A stretch of 24,132 bases of DNA from Dialister sp. UBA734 (GCA_002297935.1 DBLC01000059.1:1-24132), one strand, 5' to 3'; positions 15,099 through 23,232 are shown, numbered from the stretch's first letter. A program made the numbers and translations. The notes: generated by a model not told the origin, from the letters alone.

Positions 15099-15197
15099 AC
15101 CCTGCAGTATGCTTTTTCCGTGATATGTTAGGAAAGAGAAATCAGTAGAATAATAACCCTTTATAAACTGCATCGTTTCTATTATATTACGACGTTA

Positions 15198-16556
15198 CTA
15201 CCAATCCTTACTCCGCATTGCTTTTTTGCCTCGTTTCTTCGTTTCAAAAAGCAGCTCAATCACCCGACTGGGGCGTCCGGTTTTGCCGGTGAAGCGGCGA
15301 CTGGCGTCTTGGGCGATGTGGTGGTCGATCAGTTTGTTTAGAATGCGGTTGATGGTGCGCGGGGTGACGCCTACCAGGTCGGACAATTCCGAGGACGTGA
15401 ATCGACATTTCCCTGTTTCTTGGCAGGCATGATACAGGTTGGCGATGATGCGGAGGCTGACGCCGGATTTTTGGGACAAATAGAGGAATTGCTCATCGAT
15501 GGGCCGTTCCTCTTTTTCTTGTGCTTTTTGCATGCTCTTGGCGATAGGCACCTTTGTGGTCAGGTCGGGGGTCATGAGAAATGCCGTATTTCCTCCTAAG
15601 GCAGCGGCGTGCTGCATGGCCTTGATGGCTCGGTATTGGGCTTCGTCGATCATAGTGCCGTATCCGATGCCAATGGATAGGGTGACTGCGGTGCCATTGG
15701 ATACGGAATCGAGAAGAGGAAAGGTGCGGTATTGCTCGGTTTGGCTTTCTAACAAATTGGTGGGGGCAAATAGTAAATAGTCCCATGGTGGCTGTTGCAC
15801 GCAGGCGCCGTGAATGGTCTGGGCAAATTGGAATACTCGCTTGGTCACCTCCATATGGCTCATAGACATGTGATAAGCATTGCTTCCGGGGAGCGATTCT
15901 TTGAATAAATCAATGTGAATGGAAATGGCACAGATGCGGTTGCTTTGCTGGCTGTGTAGTTCGTGGGATAAAAGAAGTCGCTGCATACCGCTTCGGATGT
16001 CATCAAAAGAGGGCTGCAGGATGTATACGGGAATGCCTTTGTCCCGGAGAATATTTCGAACTTTGTAAAAAATGGTGATGCAGAAATCCACTTTTCCTTC
16101 TCGATAGAGCTTTTCCATTTTGGCCGCATCTTTGATGAGCAGTCCTTCACTGTACGGAAAGAATGGAATCGTTTCGATGGCGGTATCTTTGGGAGAATAC
16201 CCAATTTCATGGAGCGCCAGACGGAAGAAGTCTTTATTGTCCAAATCACTGGCAATGCGCATGCCATAGCCAGCTACTTCAGCGCGGAAAAGCAAACGAA
16301 GAAGGGCGGACGTAGAACGGGGGATGGTGACCCATTCGCTGGTGTGGGGGATGACTTTTTCCGCATAGCGGCGGGCCGTATTTCCTAGAAATAAAAACGC
16401 ATCGCACTGGCTCTGCTGACCGCTTACAATATCTGGAATGTCTGCAATGGATCCGTAGGAAAAGGGAACAGGATGAATTTCTGTAAATTCCTTTTTGAGA
16501 AATTGACAGATTTCCTCATTGATTTCATGGGGAACGACGACACCGACTTTGATCAT
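15198..16556 (-). CDS. Cytoplasmic transcriptional regulator with degenerate GGDEF-like and winged-helix domains
   Basis: The 452-residue protein has no signal peptide or membrane segment. Its C-terminus (about 386-430: FTSSELSDLVGVTPRTINRI, then LNKLIDHHIA) is a winged helix-turn-helix, so it likely binds DNA. The middle (about 215-325) ends in TLSIGIGYG...AIKAMQHAAALGGNTAF, which resembles the last part of a GGDEF/nucleotide-cyclase fold, but the GGDEF motif is absent. The N-terminal 200 residues (MIKVGVVVPHEINEE...) may be a ligand-sensing domain; I do not recognise it. GGAGGTG precedes the ATG closely. Divergent from the transporter gene and beside racemase A, it is the obvious candidate to control this cluster. 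Its effector is unknown. Confidence 0.72.
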   Translation of the reverse strand: MIKVGVVVPHEINEEICQFLKKEFTEIHPVPFSYGSIADIPDIVSGQQSQCDAFLFLGNTARRYAEKVIPHTSEWVTIPRSTSALLRLLFRAEVAGYGMRIASDLDNKDFFRLALHEIGYSPKDTAIETIPFFPYSEGLLIKDAAKMEKLYREGKVDFCITIFYKVRNILRDKGIPVYILQPSFDDIRSGMQRLLLSHELHSQQSNRICAISIHIDLFKESLPGSNAYHMSMSHMEVTKRVFQFAQTIHGACVQQPPWDYLLFAPTNLLESQTEQYRTFPLLDSVSNGTAVTLSIGIGYGTMIDEAQYRAIKAMQHAAALGGNTAFLMTPDLTTKVPIAKSMQKAQEKEERPIDEQFLYLSQKSGVSLRIIANLYHACQETGKCRFTSSELSDLVGVTPRTINRILNKLIDHHIAQDASRRFTGKTGRPSRVIELLFETKKRGKKAMRSKDW

Positions 16557-16576
16557 AAAGGCACCTCCTTGAGGAA

Positions 16577-16805
16577 TGCGTAATGCGAAGTGCGTAGTGC
16601 GTAATGAAGGAAGGGGCGCAACAAAATGAGGAAGCGCCCCAATACCCCATTTTATATTAAGTCGGCAGTTGGCTATAGGCAGTATTTGCTAACCGCTTAC
16701 AAAATCGGCGAGCTTATAGAAAAGGCTTTGTGATAAATGCATATATCCATATAAGAGCAATTCGACGTGCTCGCCGCCACCACTACGCACTACGCACTAC
16801 GCATT
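16577..16805. repeat. GCGTAGT-heptad inverted-repeat element, copy 3 (regulator-transporter gap)
   Basis: Left arm: GCGTAAT, GCGAAGT, GCGTAGT, GCGTAAT. Right arm: ACTACGC repeated, ending about 16805. Hairpin 1: GGGGCGC/GCGCCCC (16613-16640). Hairpin 2 pairs CGGCGAGC (16706-16713) with GCTCGCCG (16769-16776) around a 55-base inner segment containing 'atccatataagagcaattcg', shared with copies 4 and 5. Its left end is about 15 bases upstream of the regulator's ribosome binding site, read on the minus strand. Confidence 0.9.
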
Positions 16806-17212
16806 AAACACATCTATGATATTTAAGACCAAATAAAGGTCTATTAAGGACATTTCACTTTCTATATGATAAGCGTAAGCCAAAGAAAAGTAAATAGCGG
16901 ATGAGGTGATGTCCGCAGGGCAAAGGAGCCTTATGCATGATAATCTTTTTGTCGTGCGTAAGGCTTTCATAGTTGTTAGTTGTTGGTTGTTAGTTGTTGG
17001 TTTATGAACCGAGTTCATTTTCAGCAACCTGCCCCATTCTATGTCTCATTGGTTTAGGGTTTAAGGTTTGGGAGCAAATAAACCCTAAACCTTAAACCAA
17101 TGGCGGTATGTTTTTGTGCGAGAGGAAATAGGAAGAACTCGGAGAATAAACCAAACAACCAACCAACAACTAACAACTACGTATAGCAAAGGAGTAGAGT
17201 AGGAGGTTTTTC
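16806..17212. repeat. Nested heptad inverted repeat upstream of the transporter
   Basis: Outer arms: GTTGTTA, GTTGTTG, GTTGTTA, GTTGTTG (16972-16999), inverted at about 17148-17179 (ccaacaactaacaact). Inside is a hairpin at 17048-17102 made of GGTTTAG, GGTTTAA, GGTTTGG heptads facing AAACCCTAAACC, TTAAACCAAT. The part between 16806 and 16971 shows an AGACC/GGTCT mini-hairpin (about 16825-16841) but no gene. The transporter's promoter should lie here, but I see no convincing -35/-10 pair. AGGAGG (17201-17206) is the ribosome binding site. Confidence 0.8.
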
Positions 17213-18439
17213 ATGGGGATTTTGAAAAAGCTGCAAAGCGAAAACAGGTATGTTGTATTTTTCTTCTTGTATATAGGATTCTGTATTTCCTATATCGATC
17301 GCAGTGCCATTGGGTTGGCATTGCCATCTATTTCTAAGGATTTCAACTTGGCACCGACTGAAATGGGCGTGGTGATTTCCGCTTTCTTCATCGGTTACTC
17401 CATCATGCAGATTCCAGGCGGCTGGCTGTCTGACCATTTGGGATCCAAAACGGTAATTATTGTGGCACTGACTTTGTGGTCTATTTTCACATTTACCACC
17501 GGTCATGCGTCTACGTTGGCAGGACTCTTATTCCTTCGTTTCGTTTTCGGTCTTTGCGAAGGACCTTACGCTGGCTCCTGCTACCGTGCCATTGCGGAAT
17601 ATTTCCCTCGCGAATTGCGTGCGGCGTACACCACCGGGATTCTGTCTTCCAACTATATCGGAAGTGCGCTGGCGCCTATCGTGATCGTCCCACTGATTCT
17701 GTGGTTCGGTTGGAGAGGCATGTTCCAGGTCTTGGGCGTTGTAGGTCTGGTGTATGTTTTCTTCTATGCGCTCTTTGTGAAACAGTCCAAACCGAAGGAA
17801 GAAACTTCTGGCGATAAAGTGAGCAAGACGAAATATTTCCTTCGCCTTATGAAATACTCCATGATTTGGAAATTGGTTCTTTGTGCTTTCTGCGTATCCT
17901 GCATCAATAAAGGGCTGGATGCATGGATGCCGACCTATCTGATTGCAGAACGTGGCATCAATCTGAAAGCTGTTGGTTACTTGACACCAATCCCATTCAT
18001 GGCATCTTTCCTCTCCGCTGCGGTGTGCGGCTGGTTCATGAATAAGTATTTCGATAAAAAAGAACATTACATGGTTGCTATTTGTGCCGCTATGACAGCT
18101 ATTTTCCTGTACTTCATGTACAATGCAGAAACCATTATGTGGGTTGTTATTTTCCAGTGCGGCGTGTACTTCTTCAAGGCTTGCATTTTAGGGGCTGCTG
18201 TTGCGATTGTTTTGAAAATCGTTACTGGCAAGATTGCAGGCTCTGCTTCCACATTGATTAACATGGGCGGTCAGGTAGCTGGATTTATTTCTCCAGTCAT
18301 TATGGGGTACCTGGTGCATGCGTTCAATGGTTCTTTCAATGCGGTGTTCTATTTCTTGATGGGCATGGCCACACTGTGTGCCATCAGCGCCCTCTTGATT
18401 CCAAAGAGAACCGAAGACGTGCTGGACCTGGATGAATAG
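17213..18439 (+). CDS. Major facilitator superfamily transporter, anion:cation symporter-like
   Basis: The 408-residue protein has the twelve-helix MFS pattern. D29-R30 (YIDRSAIGLALP) in TM1 and the loop-2 motif GGWLSDHLGSKT (69-80) are typical of the ACS/glucarate-phthalate transporter group, which imports organic anions with protons or sodium. RFVFGLCEGPYAGSCYRAIAEYFP (TM4 region) fits the same group. The ATG follows AGGAGG. It is divergent from the regulator and leads a co-directional run with racemase B, two M20 peptidases and two membrane proteins. Import of an N-acylated amino acid or similar carboxylate is a reasonable inference; the substrate cannot be read from sequence. Confidence 0.87.
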   Translation: MGILKKLQSENRYVVFFFLYIGFCISYIDRSAIGLALPSISKDFNLAPTEMGVVISAFFIGYSIMQIPGGWLSDHLGSKTVIIVALTLWSIFTFTTGHASTLAGLLFLRFVFGLCEGPYAGSCYRAIAEYFPRELRAAYTTGILSSNYIGSALAPIVIVPLILWFGWRGMFQVLGVVGLVYVFFYALFVKQSKPKEETSGDKVSKTKYFLRLMKYSMIWKLVLCAFCVSCINKGLDAWMPTYLIAERGINLKAVGYLTPIPFMASFLSAAVCGWFMNKYFDKKEHYMVAICAAMTAIFLYFMYNAETIMWVVIFQCGVYFFKACILGAAVAIVLKIVTGKIAGSASTLINMGGQVAGFISPVIMGYLVHAFNGSFNAVFYFLMGMATLCAISALLIPKRTEDVLDLDE

Positions 18440-18447
18440 CAATATAG

Positions 18448-18490
18448 AAAACACAGGGGGAGACTCTTCCTGTGTTTTCCGCTTTTTTTA
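18448..18490 (+). terminator. Rho-independent terminator after the transporter
   Basis: AAAACACAGG (18448 on) pairs with CCTGTGTTTT (ending 18478), followed by CCGC and a T run. It separates the transporter transcript from racemase B unless read through. Confidence 0.8.
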
Positions 18491-18496
18491 AATCAA

Positions 18497-18692
18497 TGCG
18501 TAGTGCGTAGTGAGGAGTGCGTAGTGAAGGAAGGGGCGCACAATTCATAAAGCGCCCCAATACTCCTCTTTTTATAAAATCACGGCGAGCATATAGAAAA
18601 GAACTTGGCGCGGAGTGTGTATATCCATATAAGAGCAATTCAAGGCGCTCGCCGACCACCATTACGCACTACGCACTACGCATTACGCATTT
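18497..18692. repeat. GCGTAGT-heptad inverted-repeat element, copy 4
   Basis: The left array has GCGTAGT units with one GAGGAGT variant. Hairpin 1: GGGGCGC/GCGCCCC (18533-18558). Hairpin 2: CGGCGAGC (18583-18590) with GCTCGCCG (18647-18654). The right array is ATTACGC, ACTACGC, ACTACGC, ATTACGC. The right end is five or six bases before the ribosome binding site of racemase B. Confidence 0.9.
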
Positions 18693-18709
18693 TACCAAAG
18701 GAGATAACT

Positions 18710-19825
18710 ATGAAAATAACTAAAGCCATTATCCGTAGAATGAGTCTGGATTTCAAGGTACCGTTCCGTACCAGTTTTGGCCTCAATACCACCAAAGATT
18801 TCCTGATTGTGGAACTTCATGATGAAGATGGCAACGTGGGATGCGGGGCTTGCTCGGCCTTCATGCGTCCATGGTACAATGAAGAAACCACTATGGGAGC
18901 TCTCTTTGTCATTCAAAAATACTTGATTCCCGCCCTGTTTGAAGCAGGAGATTTCAAAGACCCGGAATGGTTCTTTGATCACACCAGCTGGATTCGTAGA
19001 AATCGCATGGCCCGTGCGTCTGTGGATTGTGCTCTGTGGGAATTGTATTCCAAAGAATTGGGCATTCCTGAATACAAAGCTCTGGGCGGTGTCAGAAATG
19101 AAATTGAAGCGGGGGTGTCCTTGGGCATCGAAGACACACCGGACAAACTGCTTCATACCATTGAGAAATATATGAAACAGGGATATCGCCGAGTGAAATG
19201 CAAAATCAAACCAGGATACGATTTGAATTATATGAAAGCAGTTCGTAAGGAATACGGCGACATCATGCTCATGGTGGATGCCAATTCAGCGTACACGTTG
19301 GATGATATTCCGATGTTCAAGGAAATGGATGAGCTGGGCCTTCTCATGATTGAACAGCCTTTAGCCTCTGATGATATTGTAGACCATCGCCATCTGCAGG
19401 CAGAAATCGAAACCCCGATTTGTCTCGACGAAAGTATCGACAGCGTAGATGACGCCAGAAGAGCTATCGAACTGGGAAGCTGCAAAATCATCAACATCAA
19501 AGTGGCTCGCGTAGGCGGACTCACCGAAGCTAGACGGATTCAGAAATACGCCGGCGAACGGGGCGTTTTCTCCTGGTGCGGCGGCATGGTCGATGACGGT
19601 GTAGCTAGAGGACATAACATGGCCGTAGCGACCCTTCCGTACTATAAATATCCAAACGACATCCCCGGCAGCGATCGCTACTACGCCGATGATATCGTTA
19701 CCCCTTCTACCTACATCGATTCTCATGCAAAAATCCAATTGCCAGAACTGCCCGGCACTGGTTTTGAACTGAACATGGATGTGGTGGAGAAGCATACGGT
19801 AGAAAAGTGGGAAATGACAAAGTAA
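18710..19825 (+). CDS. Enolase-superfamily N-acyl amino acid racemase-like protein (copy B, diverged)
   Basis: The 371-residue paralogue of copy A is co-linear with it over its length. Catalytic lysines K165 (VKCKIKPGYD) and K264 (IINIKVARVGG) and metal ligands D190 (MVDANSAYT), E215 (MIEQPL) and D240 (ICLDES) are all present, so it should be active. It differs where substrates are selected: the usual WGEC of the capping domain is CGAC (44-47), the following loop is SAFMRPWYNEET, and the late loop is CGGMVDDGVARGHN instead of CGGMTELGIGRAQN. The ATG follows AGGAGA; open frame upstream is only repeat. A different acyl group or amino acid from copy A is likely. It is followed by the two M20 genes. 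Confidence 0.85.
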   Translation: MKITKAIIRRMSLDFKVPFRTSFGLNTTKDFLIVELHDEDGNVGCGACSAFMRPWYNEETTMGALFVIQKYLIPALFEAGDFKDPEWFFDHTSWIRRNRMARASVDCALWELYSKELGIPEYKALGGVRNEIEAGVSLGIEDTPDKLLHTIEKYMKQGYRRVKCKIKPGYDLNYMKAVRKEYGDIMLMVDANSAYTLDDIPMFKEMDELGLLMIEQPLASDDIVDHRHLQAEIETPICLDESIDSVDDARRAIELGSCKIINIKVARVGGLTEARRIQKYAGERGVFSWCGGMVDDGVARGHNMAVATLPYYKYPNDIPGSDRYYADDIVTPSTYIDSHAKIQLPELPGTGFELNMDVVEKHTVEKWEMTK

Positions 19826-19831
19826 AAATAA

Positions 19832-20046
19832 TGCGAAGTGCGTAGTGAGTAGTGCGTAGTGGTGGAAGGGGCGCATCAAATTTATAAAGCGCCCCAATAC
19901 CCCTTTTTTATAAAAAGATTGAGGTATAAATATAAAACGGCGAGCATCTAGAAAAGAACTTGGTGTGGTGTGTATGTATCCATATAAGAGTAATTCGAGG
20001 CGCTCGCCGGCTACCATTACGCACTACGCACTTCGCATTACGCATT
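19832..20046. repeat. GCGTAGT-heptad inverted-repeat element, copy 5
   Basis: Left array GCGAAGT, GCGTAGT, GAGTAGT, GCGTAGT. Hairpin 1: GGGGCGC (19868-19874) with GCGCCCC (19889-19895). Hairpin 2: CGGCGAGC (19938-19945) with GCTCGCCG (20002-20009), with the same 'tccatataagag' inner piece as copies 3 and 4. The right array is ATTACGC, ACTACGC, ACTTCGC, ATTACGC. The next ribosome binding site is about 18 bases beyond. Confidence 0.9.
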
Positions 20047-20077
20047 AAAACAATAAACACAAAAGGAGATCATAAAG

Positions 20078-21235
20078 ATGAATACCAAAAAGAATGCATT
20101 CCACTGGGTCGATACTCATAAAGACTATATGGTAAATTTATGGAAAGATATGGTTTCTATTGATTCTGGGATTGGTGTCAAAGAAGGAGGCATGGAGATC
20201 GGAAATCTTTGTGGATCTCATTTGGAGAAATTGGGATTTTCCATTCGTCGATATTCCTTTGACGAATGCGGAGACACCATCATTGGAGAACGGGGCGACC
20301 TGTCTAAACCTTACGTGATTCTCATGGGACATATGGACACTGTATTTCATAAAGGCGAAGTGGCAAAGCGTCCTTTTACCATTAAAGAAGGCAAAGCCTA
20401 TGGACCGGGCGTGTTGGATATGAAAGGCGGGGACACCATCGCACTTTCTTCTTTAGAAGCTCTTCATGAAGCAGGCTATGATTTCCCTTGCAAAGTGATT
20501 CTGGTAGCTGACGAAGAACCGGCTCATTGCTATTCTAACAATCCGGAAATTATCAAAAAAGAAGCTAAGGGAGCCAAATGCGCTTTTAACTTTGAAACTG
20601 GCTTCACGGACCATGACATCACCGTGCAGCGTCGCGGCTGCTGGCGTTTCATTATTGAAACCTTCGGCCGTGGATGTCATGTAGGAAATGATCCGCAGAA
20701 TGGCAGAAGCGCAATTTTGGAAATGGCCCATAAAATTATTGAAATCGAAGCCCTGTCGGACCTCTCCAAAGGGTATAATGTCAATGTAGGCACCATCGAA
20801 GGCGGCACCGTAGCCAATGCGGCACCGTCGTATTGCAAAGTGGAATGTGATTTCCGCTACGTCAGTCACGATGACCTGCCTATGCTTCGCGAAAAAGTGA
20901 ATGCCATTGTGGCAAAACAGTTTGTGCCGGACGTGACCACCAAGATTTCTGATACCTTTGGTTTCGATGAAATGGAACGCATCGAAGGAACCATGGAACT
21001 GCTCAAAGTAGCACAGGAAGTGGCGAAAGAAAATGGTTGGCCTGTTCCGGGACCGAAACTTTGTGGCGGCGGTTCCGATGCGGCATACACCGTGCAGGCA
21101 GGCATTCCGACCCTTTGCTCCATCGGCGTAGAAGGGGCCAGAAACCACACCGTAGAAGAATGGGCTGATGTGGATAGCCTTTTTGCCCGGGCGAAGCTCA
21201 TGATTGGGATCTTGCTTAAGGTCACTGGTGACTAG
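20078..21235 (+). CDS. M20-family metallopeptidase / deacylase (first of tandem pair)
   Basis: M20 enzymes (ArgE, DapE, carboxypeptidase G2) are two-zinc hydrolases that remove acyl groups or cleave small peptides. The 385-residue protein shows all ligands: H85 and D87 (MGHMDTVF), bridging D114 (GVLDMKGG), catalytic E146 and ligand E147 (VADEEPAH), E173 (NFETG) and H357 (GARNHT). H201 in GRGCHVGNDPQNGRSA marks the dimerisation domain. AAAGGAG lies nine bases before the ATG. Pro follows the DEE motif, where Val-Gly follows in the next paralogue. The last residues (VTGD) and the stop are encoded by the CTAG-type heptads downstream. With the racemases nearby, N-acyl or N-succinyl amino acid hydrolysis is the favoured role. 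Confidence 0.85.
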   Translation: MNTKKNAFHWVDTHKDYMVNLWKDMVSIDSGIGVKEGGMEIGNLCGSHLEKLGFSIRRYSFDECGDTIIGERGDLSKPYVILMGHMDTVFHKGEVAKRPFTIKEGKAYGPGVLDMKGGDTIALSSLEALHEAGYDFPCKVILVADEEPAHCYSNNPEIIKKEAKGAKCAFNFETGFTDHDITVQRRGCWRFIIETFGRGCHVGNDPQNGRSAILEMAHKIIEIEALSDLSKGYNVNVGTIEGGTVANAAPSYCKVECDFRYVSHDDLPMLREKVNAIVAKQFVPDVTTKISDTFGFDEMERIEGTMELLKVAQEVAKENGWPVPGPKLCGGGSDAAYTVQAGIPTLCSIGVEGARNHTVEEWADVDSLFARAKLMIGILLKVTGD

Positions 21236-21276
21236 TGACTGGTGACTGGTGACTAGTGACTAGTGACTAGGAAAAC
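21224..21276. repeat. CTAGTGA-heptad tandem array between the M20 genes
   Basis: An uninterrupted run of GTGACTA / GTGACTG heptads starts inside the first M20 gene and provides its TAG stop. No inverted arm or hairpin is attached. The second M20 gene starts 35 bases later, after AGGAGA. Confidence 0.85.
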
Positions 21277-21310
21277 ATGGTCGAGTCACTATAATTGAAG
21301 GAGAACATAT

Positions 21311-22462
21311 ATGTTGGAATTACAAAATTTGTTTCATCAAGTCGATGTACATAAAGATGAGATGATGGACACTTGGAAATTTTTGGTGAATCGCGATTGT
21401 GGCTCTGCCAATAAAGCAGGCGTCGATGCGGTGGGGCAGGATATCAAAGATTTTCTGGAAAAAGTGGGTTTTTCTGTTCGTTTCCATACCTACGAAACGG
21501 CTGGCAACATGCTGGTGGCGGAGTACGGAGAAGCTAACAAACCTTTCGTCGTCTTGACCGGACATATGGATACGGTTTTTGCTGATGGTACTGCTGCCGC
21601 TCGTCCGTTTACTGTCACCGATGGCAAGGTCACTGGTCCTGGTGTGCTGGATATGAAAGGCGGCGTCACCATTCTGCTCTATGCGGTGAAATTTCTCATC
21701 GAAGCTGGCTATGACAAATATCGTTTGAAAATCGTACTGGCTGGTGATGAAGAAGTGGGGCATCAGAATTCTCATGCCGATGTGGATTACAAGAAGGAAG
21801 TCACTGGGGCGGTGATGGGATTCAATTTGGAAACCAGTTTCGTAGACAACAGCATCGTTATCCAGCGTAAAGGGGCGGCCCAGTATCTATTTACCATCGA
21901 TGGCGTAGGAGCCCATGCAGGAAATAATCCCCAGGACGGTCGCAGTGCGGTGGAAGAATTGGCCCATAAAATTCTGGATATCCAGAGAGAAACCAATTGG
22001 GAAGAAGGCACCACGGTCAATGCTGGTGTCATTGGCGGTGGCACCGTAGCCAATGCGATTCCGGAGCACGCTTGGTGCAAAGTGGATGTGCGCTTCAGCA
22101 AACAATCGGGCATCGAACGGATTGATAAAGATTTTCAGGCCATTGCAAAGAAACAATATGTGGATCACACCGTGACCCATCTGAAACCACTCATTCGCTT
22201 CGGGGCCATGGAGCAGCTGCCTGGCACCTTGCCTCTTTTTGAAAAAGCACAGGCCGTAGCGAAACAGTATGGCTTCCCGGAAATGAAAGCCATCGCGGTA
22301 GGCGGCGCCAGTGATTCTACGTTCTTGACCATGTGCGGCGTACCGACGTTGTGCGCTTTAGGGGTCAAGGGCCAGTTCAATCATACCGAAAGAGAATGGG
22401 CCGACCAGGCGTCTCTCTTTGAACGATGCAAACTGTTGATGACCTTCTTGACTGAATTATAA
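21311..22462 (+). CDS. M20-family metallopeptidase / deacylase (second of tandem pair)
   Basis: The 383-residue paralogue of the preceding gene opens with the same VDxHKDxM segment. Zinc and catalytic residues are complete: H85, D87 (TGHMDTVF), D114 (GVLDMKGG), E147 and E148 (AGDEEVGH), E174 (NLETS), H358 (QFNHTE); H202 is in GVGAHAGNNPQDGRSA. AAGGAGA precedes the ATG. The two copies have clearly diverged outside the motifs, so they probably take different substrates, as the two racemases may. Whether it is a desuccinylase, another aminoacylase or a dipeptidase is not decided by sequence. No signal peptide is seen, so it acts in the cytoplasm after uptake. Confidence 0.85.
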   Translation: MLELQNLFHQVDVHKDEMMDTWKFLVNRDCGSANKAGVDAVGQDIKDFLEKVGFSVRFHTYETAGNMLVAEYGEANKPFVVLTGHMDTVFADGTAAARPFTVTDGKVTGPGVLDMKGGVTILLYAVKFLIEAGYDKYRLKIVLAGDEEVGHQNSHADVDYKKEVTGAVMGFNLETSFVDNSIVIQRKGAAQYLFTIDGVGAHAGNNPQDGRSAVEELAHKILDIQRETNWEEGTTVNAGVIGGGTVANAIPEHAWCKVDVRFSKQSGIERIDKDFQAIAKKQYVDHTVTHLKPLIRFGAMEQLPGTLPLFEKAQAVAKQYGFPEMKAIAVGGASDSTFLTMCGVPTLCALGVKGQFNHTEREWADQASLFERCKLLMTFLTEL

Positions 22463-22515
22463 CTTTGGTGACTAGTGACTGGTGACTAGGGATTGGGGGC
22501 TCTGCTGTCTTTTAG

Positions 22516-22533
22516 TTTTATGCTATAATAAAG
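22516..22533 (+). promoter_or_regulatory. Extended -10 promoter-like motif inside repeat
   Basis: ttttatgctataataaag contains TGCTATAAT, an extended -10. No good -35 is present at 17 bases. The same 18-mer with two changes (ttttatactataatatag) sits inside the repeat at 24057-24074, so this is a conserved part of the element. Confidence 0.5.
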
Positions 22534-22544
22534 TAACCAGAGTG

Positions 22545-22592
22545 AAATGGATTTCTCAGTGGAGTTTTTTGAAACTGGGAAATCCATTTTTG
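22545..22592 (+). terminator. Terminator-like hairpin inside repeat
   Basis: AAATGGATTTCTCAGT (22545-22560) pairs with ACTGGGAAATCCATTT (22574-22589), with one G-T wobble, followed by TTTTT (22587-22591). It lies about ten bases after the predicted start from the -10 box at 22524, so the pair could make a transcript of about 55 bases. Confidence 0.7.
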
Positions 22593-22732
22593 ATATGGAG
22601 TGTGGACTTGTAGATTTATTTTAGAAAAATGTTTTTTTATAACAGTAACTGGTAGATTGGTGACTGGAATTTCATTTTCCTAGTCACCAGTCACTAGTCA
22701 CTAGCTACCAGTTATTTAAGGAGTGTGGAAGC

Positions 22733-23227
22733 ATGGCAGAAGAAAAAGAAGAGAAAAAAGAAAGAGAATTATCGATTCCAGAGTATTTTATGCTAGGGGC
22801 GAAGAAAGGGTTTTATATCACCGTCGAACTGATTGCACCAGCCATGGTGATGGCTTATACCTTGATTACTTTTTTGAAATTGGCGGGGATCATGCCGATT
22901 ATTGGGGAAATCCTGTCACCTGTGATGGGACTCTTTGGCCTTCCTGGTGAAGCGTCGGTGGTGCTGTTGGCAGCCTTCTTTGCGAAAGCCGCTGGGGCGG
23001 CTACGGCAGCGGGAATGTATATGAATGGCACCATCAGCGCTGTGCACGCGACCATTCTATTTCCTGCCTGCATCACCATGGGCACGTTGATTGGACACTT
23101 TGCCCGGGTGGTCATGGTAGCGAAAGTGCGGAGTTGCTACTATCCCATTATGCTGGCAACGCCCATCGTAGATGCCATGATTGCCATGTGGGTCACAAGA
23201 GGGGTGCTCTTTGTGATGGGGTATTAA
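22733..23227 (+). CDS. YjiG-like membrane protein (nucleoside-recognition/Gate-type)
   Basis: The 164-residue protein has a charged N-terminus (AEEKEEKKEREL) and about four or five hydrophobic segments. GAKKGFYITVELIAPAMVMA, then ILSPVMGLFGLPGEASVVLLAA and the final YYPIMLATPIVDAMIAMWVTRG, follow the E. coli YjiG pattern closely. YjiG and YjiH are encoded next to isoaspartyl dipeptidase (iadA) in E. coli; here the partner genes are M20 peptidases, so a role in moving peptides or amino acids is a fair inference but unproven. AGGAG is nine bases before the ATG. It probably works with the following membrane protein. Confidence 0.75.
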   Translation: MAEEKEEKKERELSIPEYFMLGAKKGFYITVELIAPAMVMAYTLITFLKLAGIMPIIGEILSPVMGLFGLPGEASVVLLAAFFAKAAGAATAAGMYMNGTISAVHATILFPACITMGTLIGHFARVVMVAKVRSCYYPIMLATPIVDAMIAMWVTRGVLFVMGY

Positions 23228-23232
23228 AAGCA

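Larger units (their letters stand above)
22467..22714. repeat. CTAG-heptad element with promoter and hairpin cargo
   Basis: Left array GTGACTA, GTGACTG, GTGACTA (about 22469-22489). Right array with CTAGTCA / CCAGTCA units (about 22646-22709) in inverse orientation. The roughly 150-base interior carries a -10-like box and a terminator-like hairpin (listed separately). The right end is a few bases before the AGGAG of the next gene. Confidence 0.85.

Noticed and set aside
17048..17102. Telomere-like GGTTTAG repeats as a sign of eukaryotic DNA or a linear replicon end
   Set aside because: Only three units per arm, arranged as an internal hairpin inside another heptad repeat in a bacterial intergenic gap.
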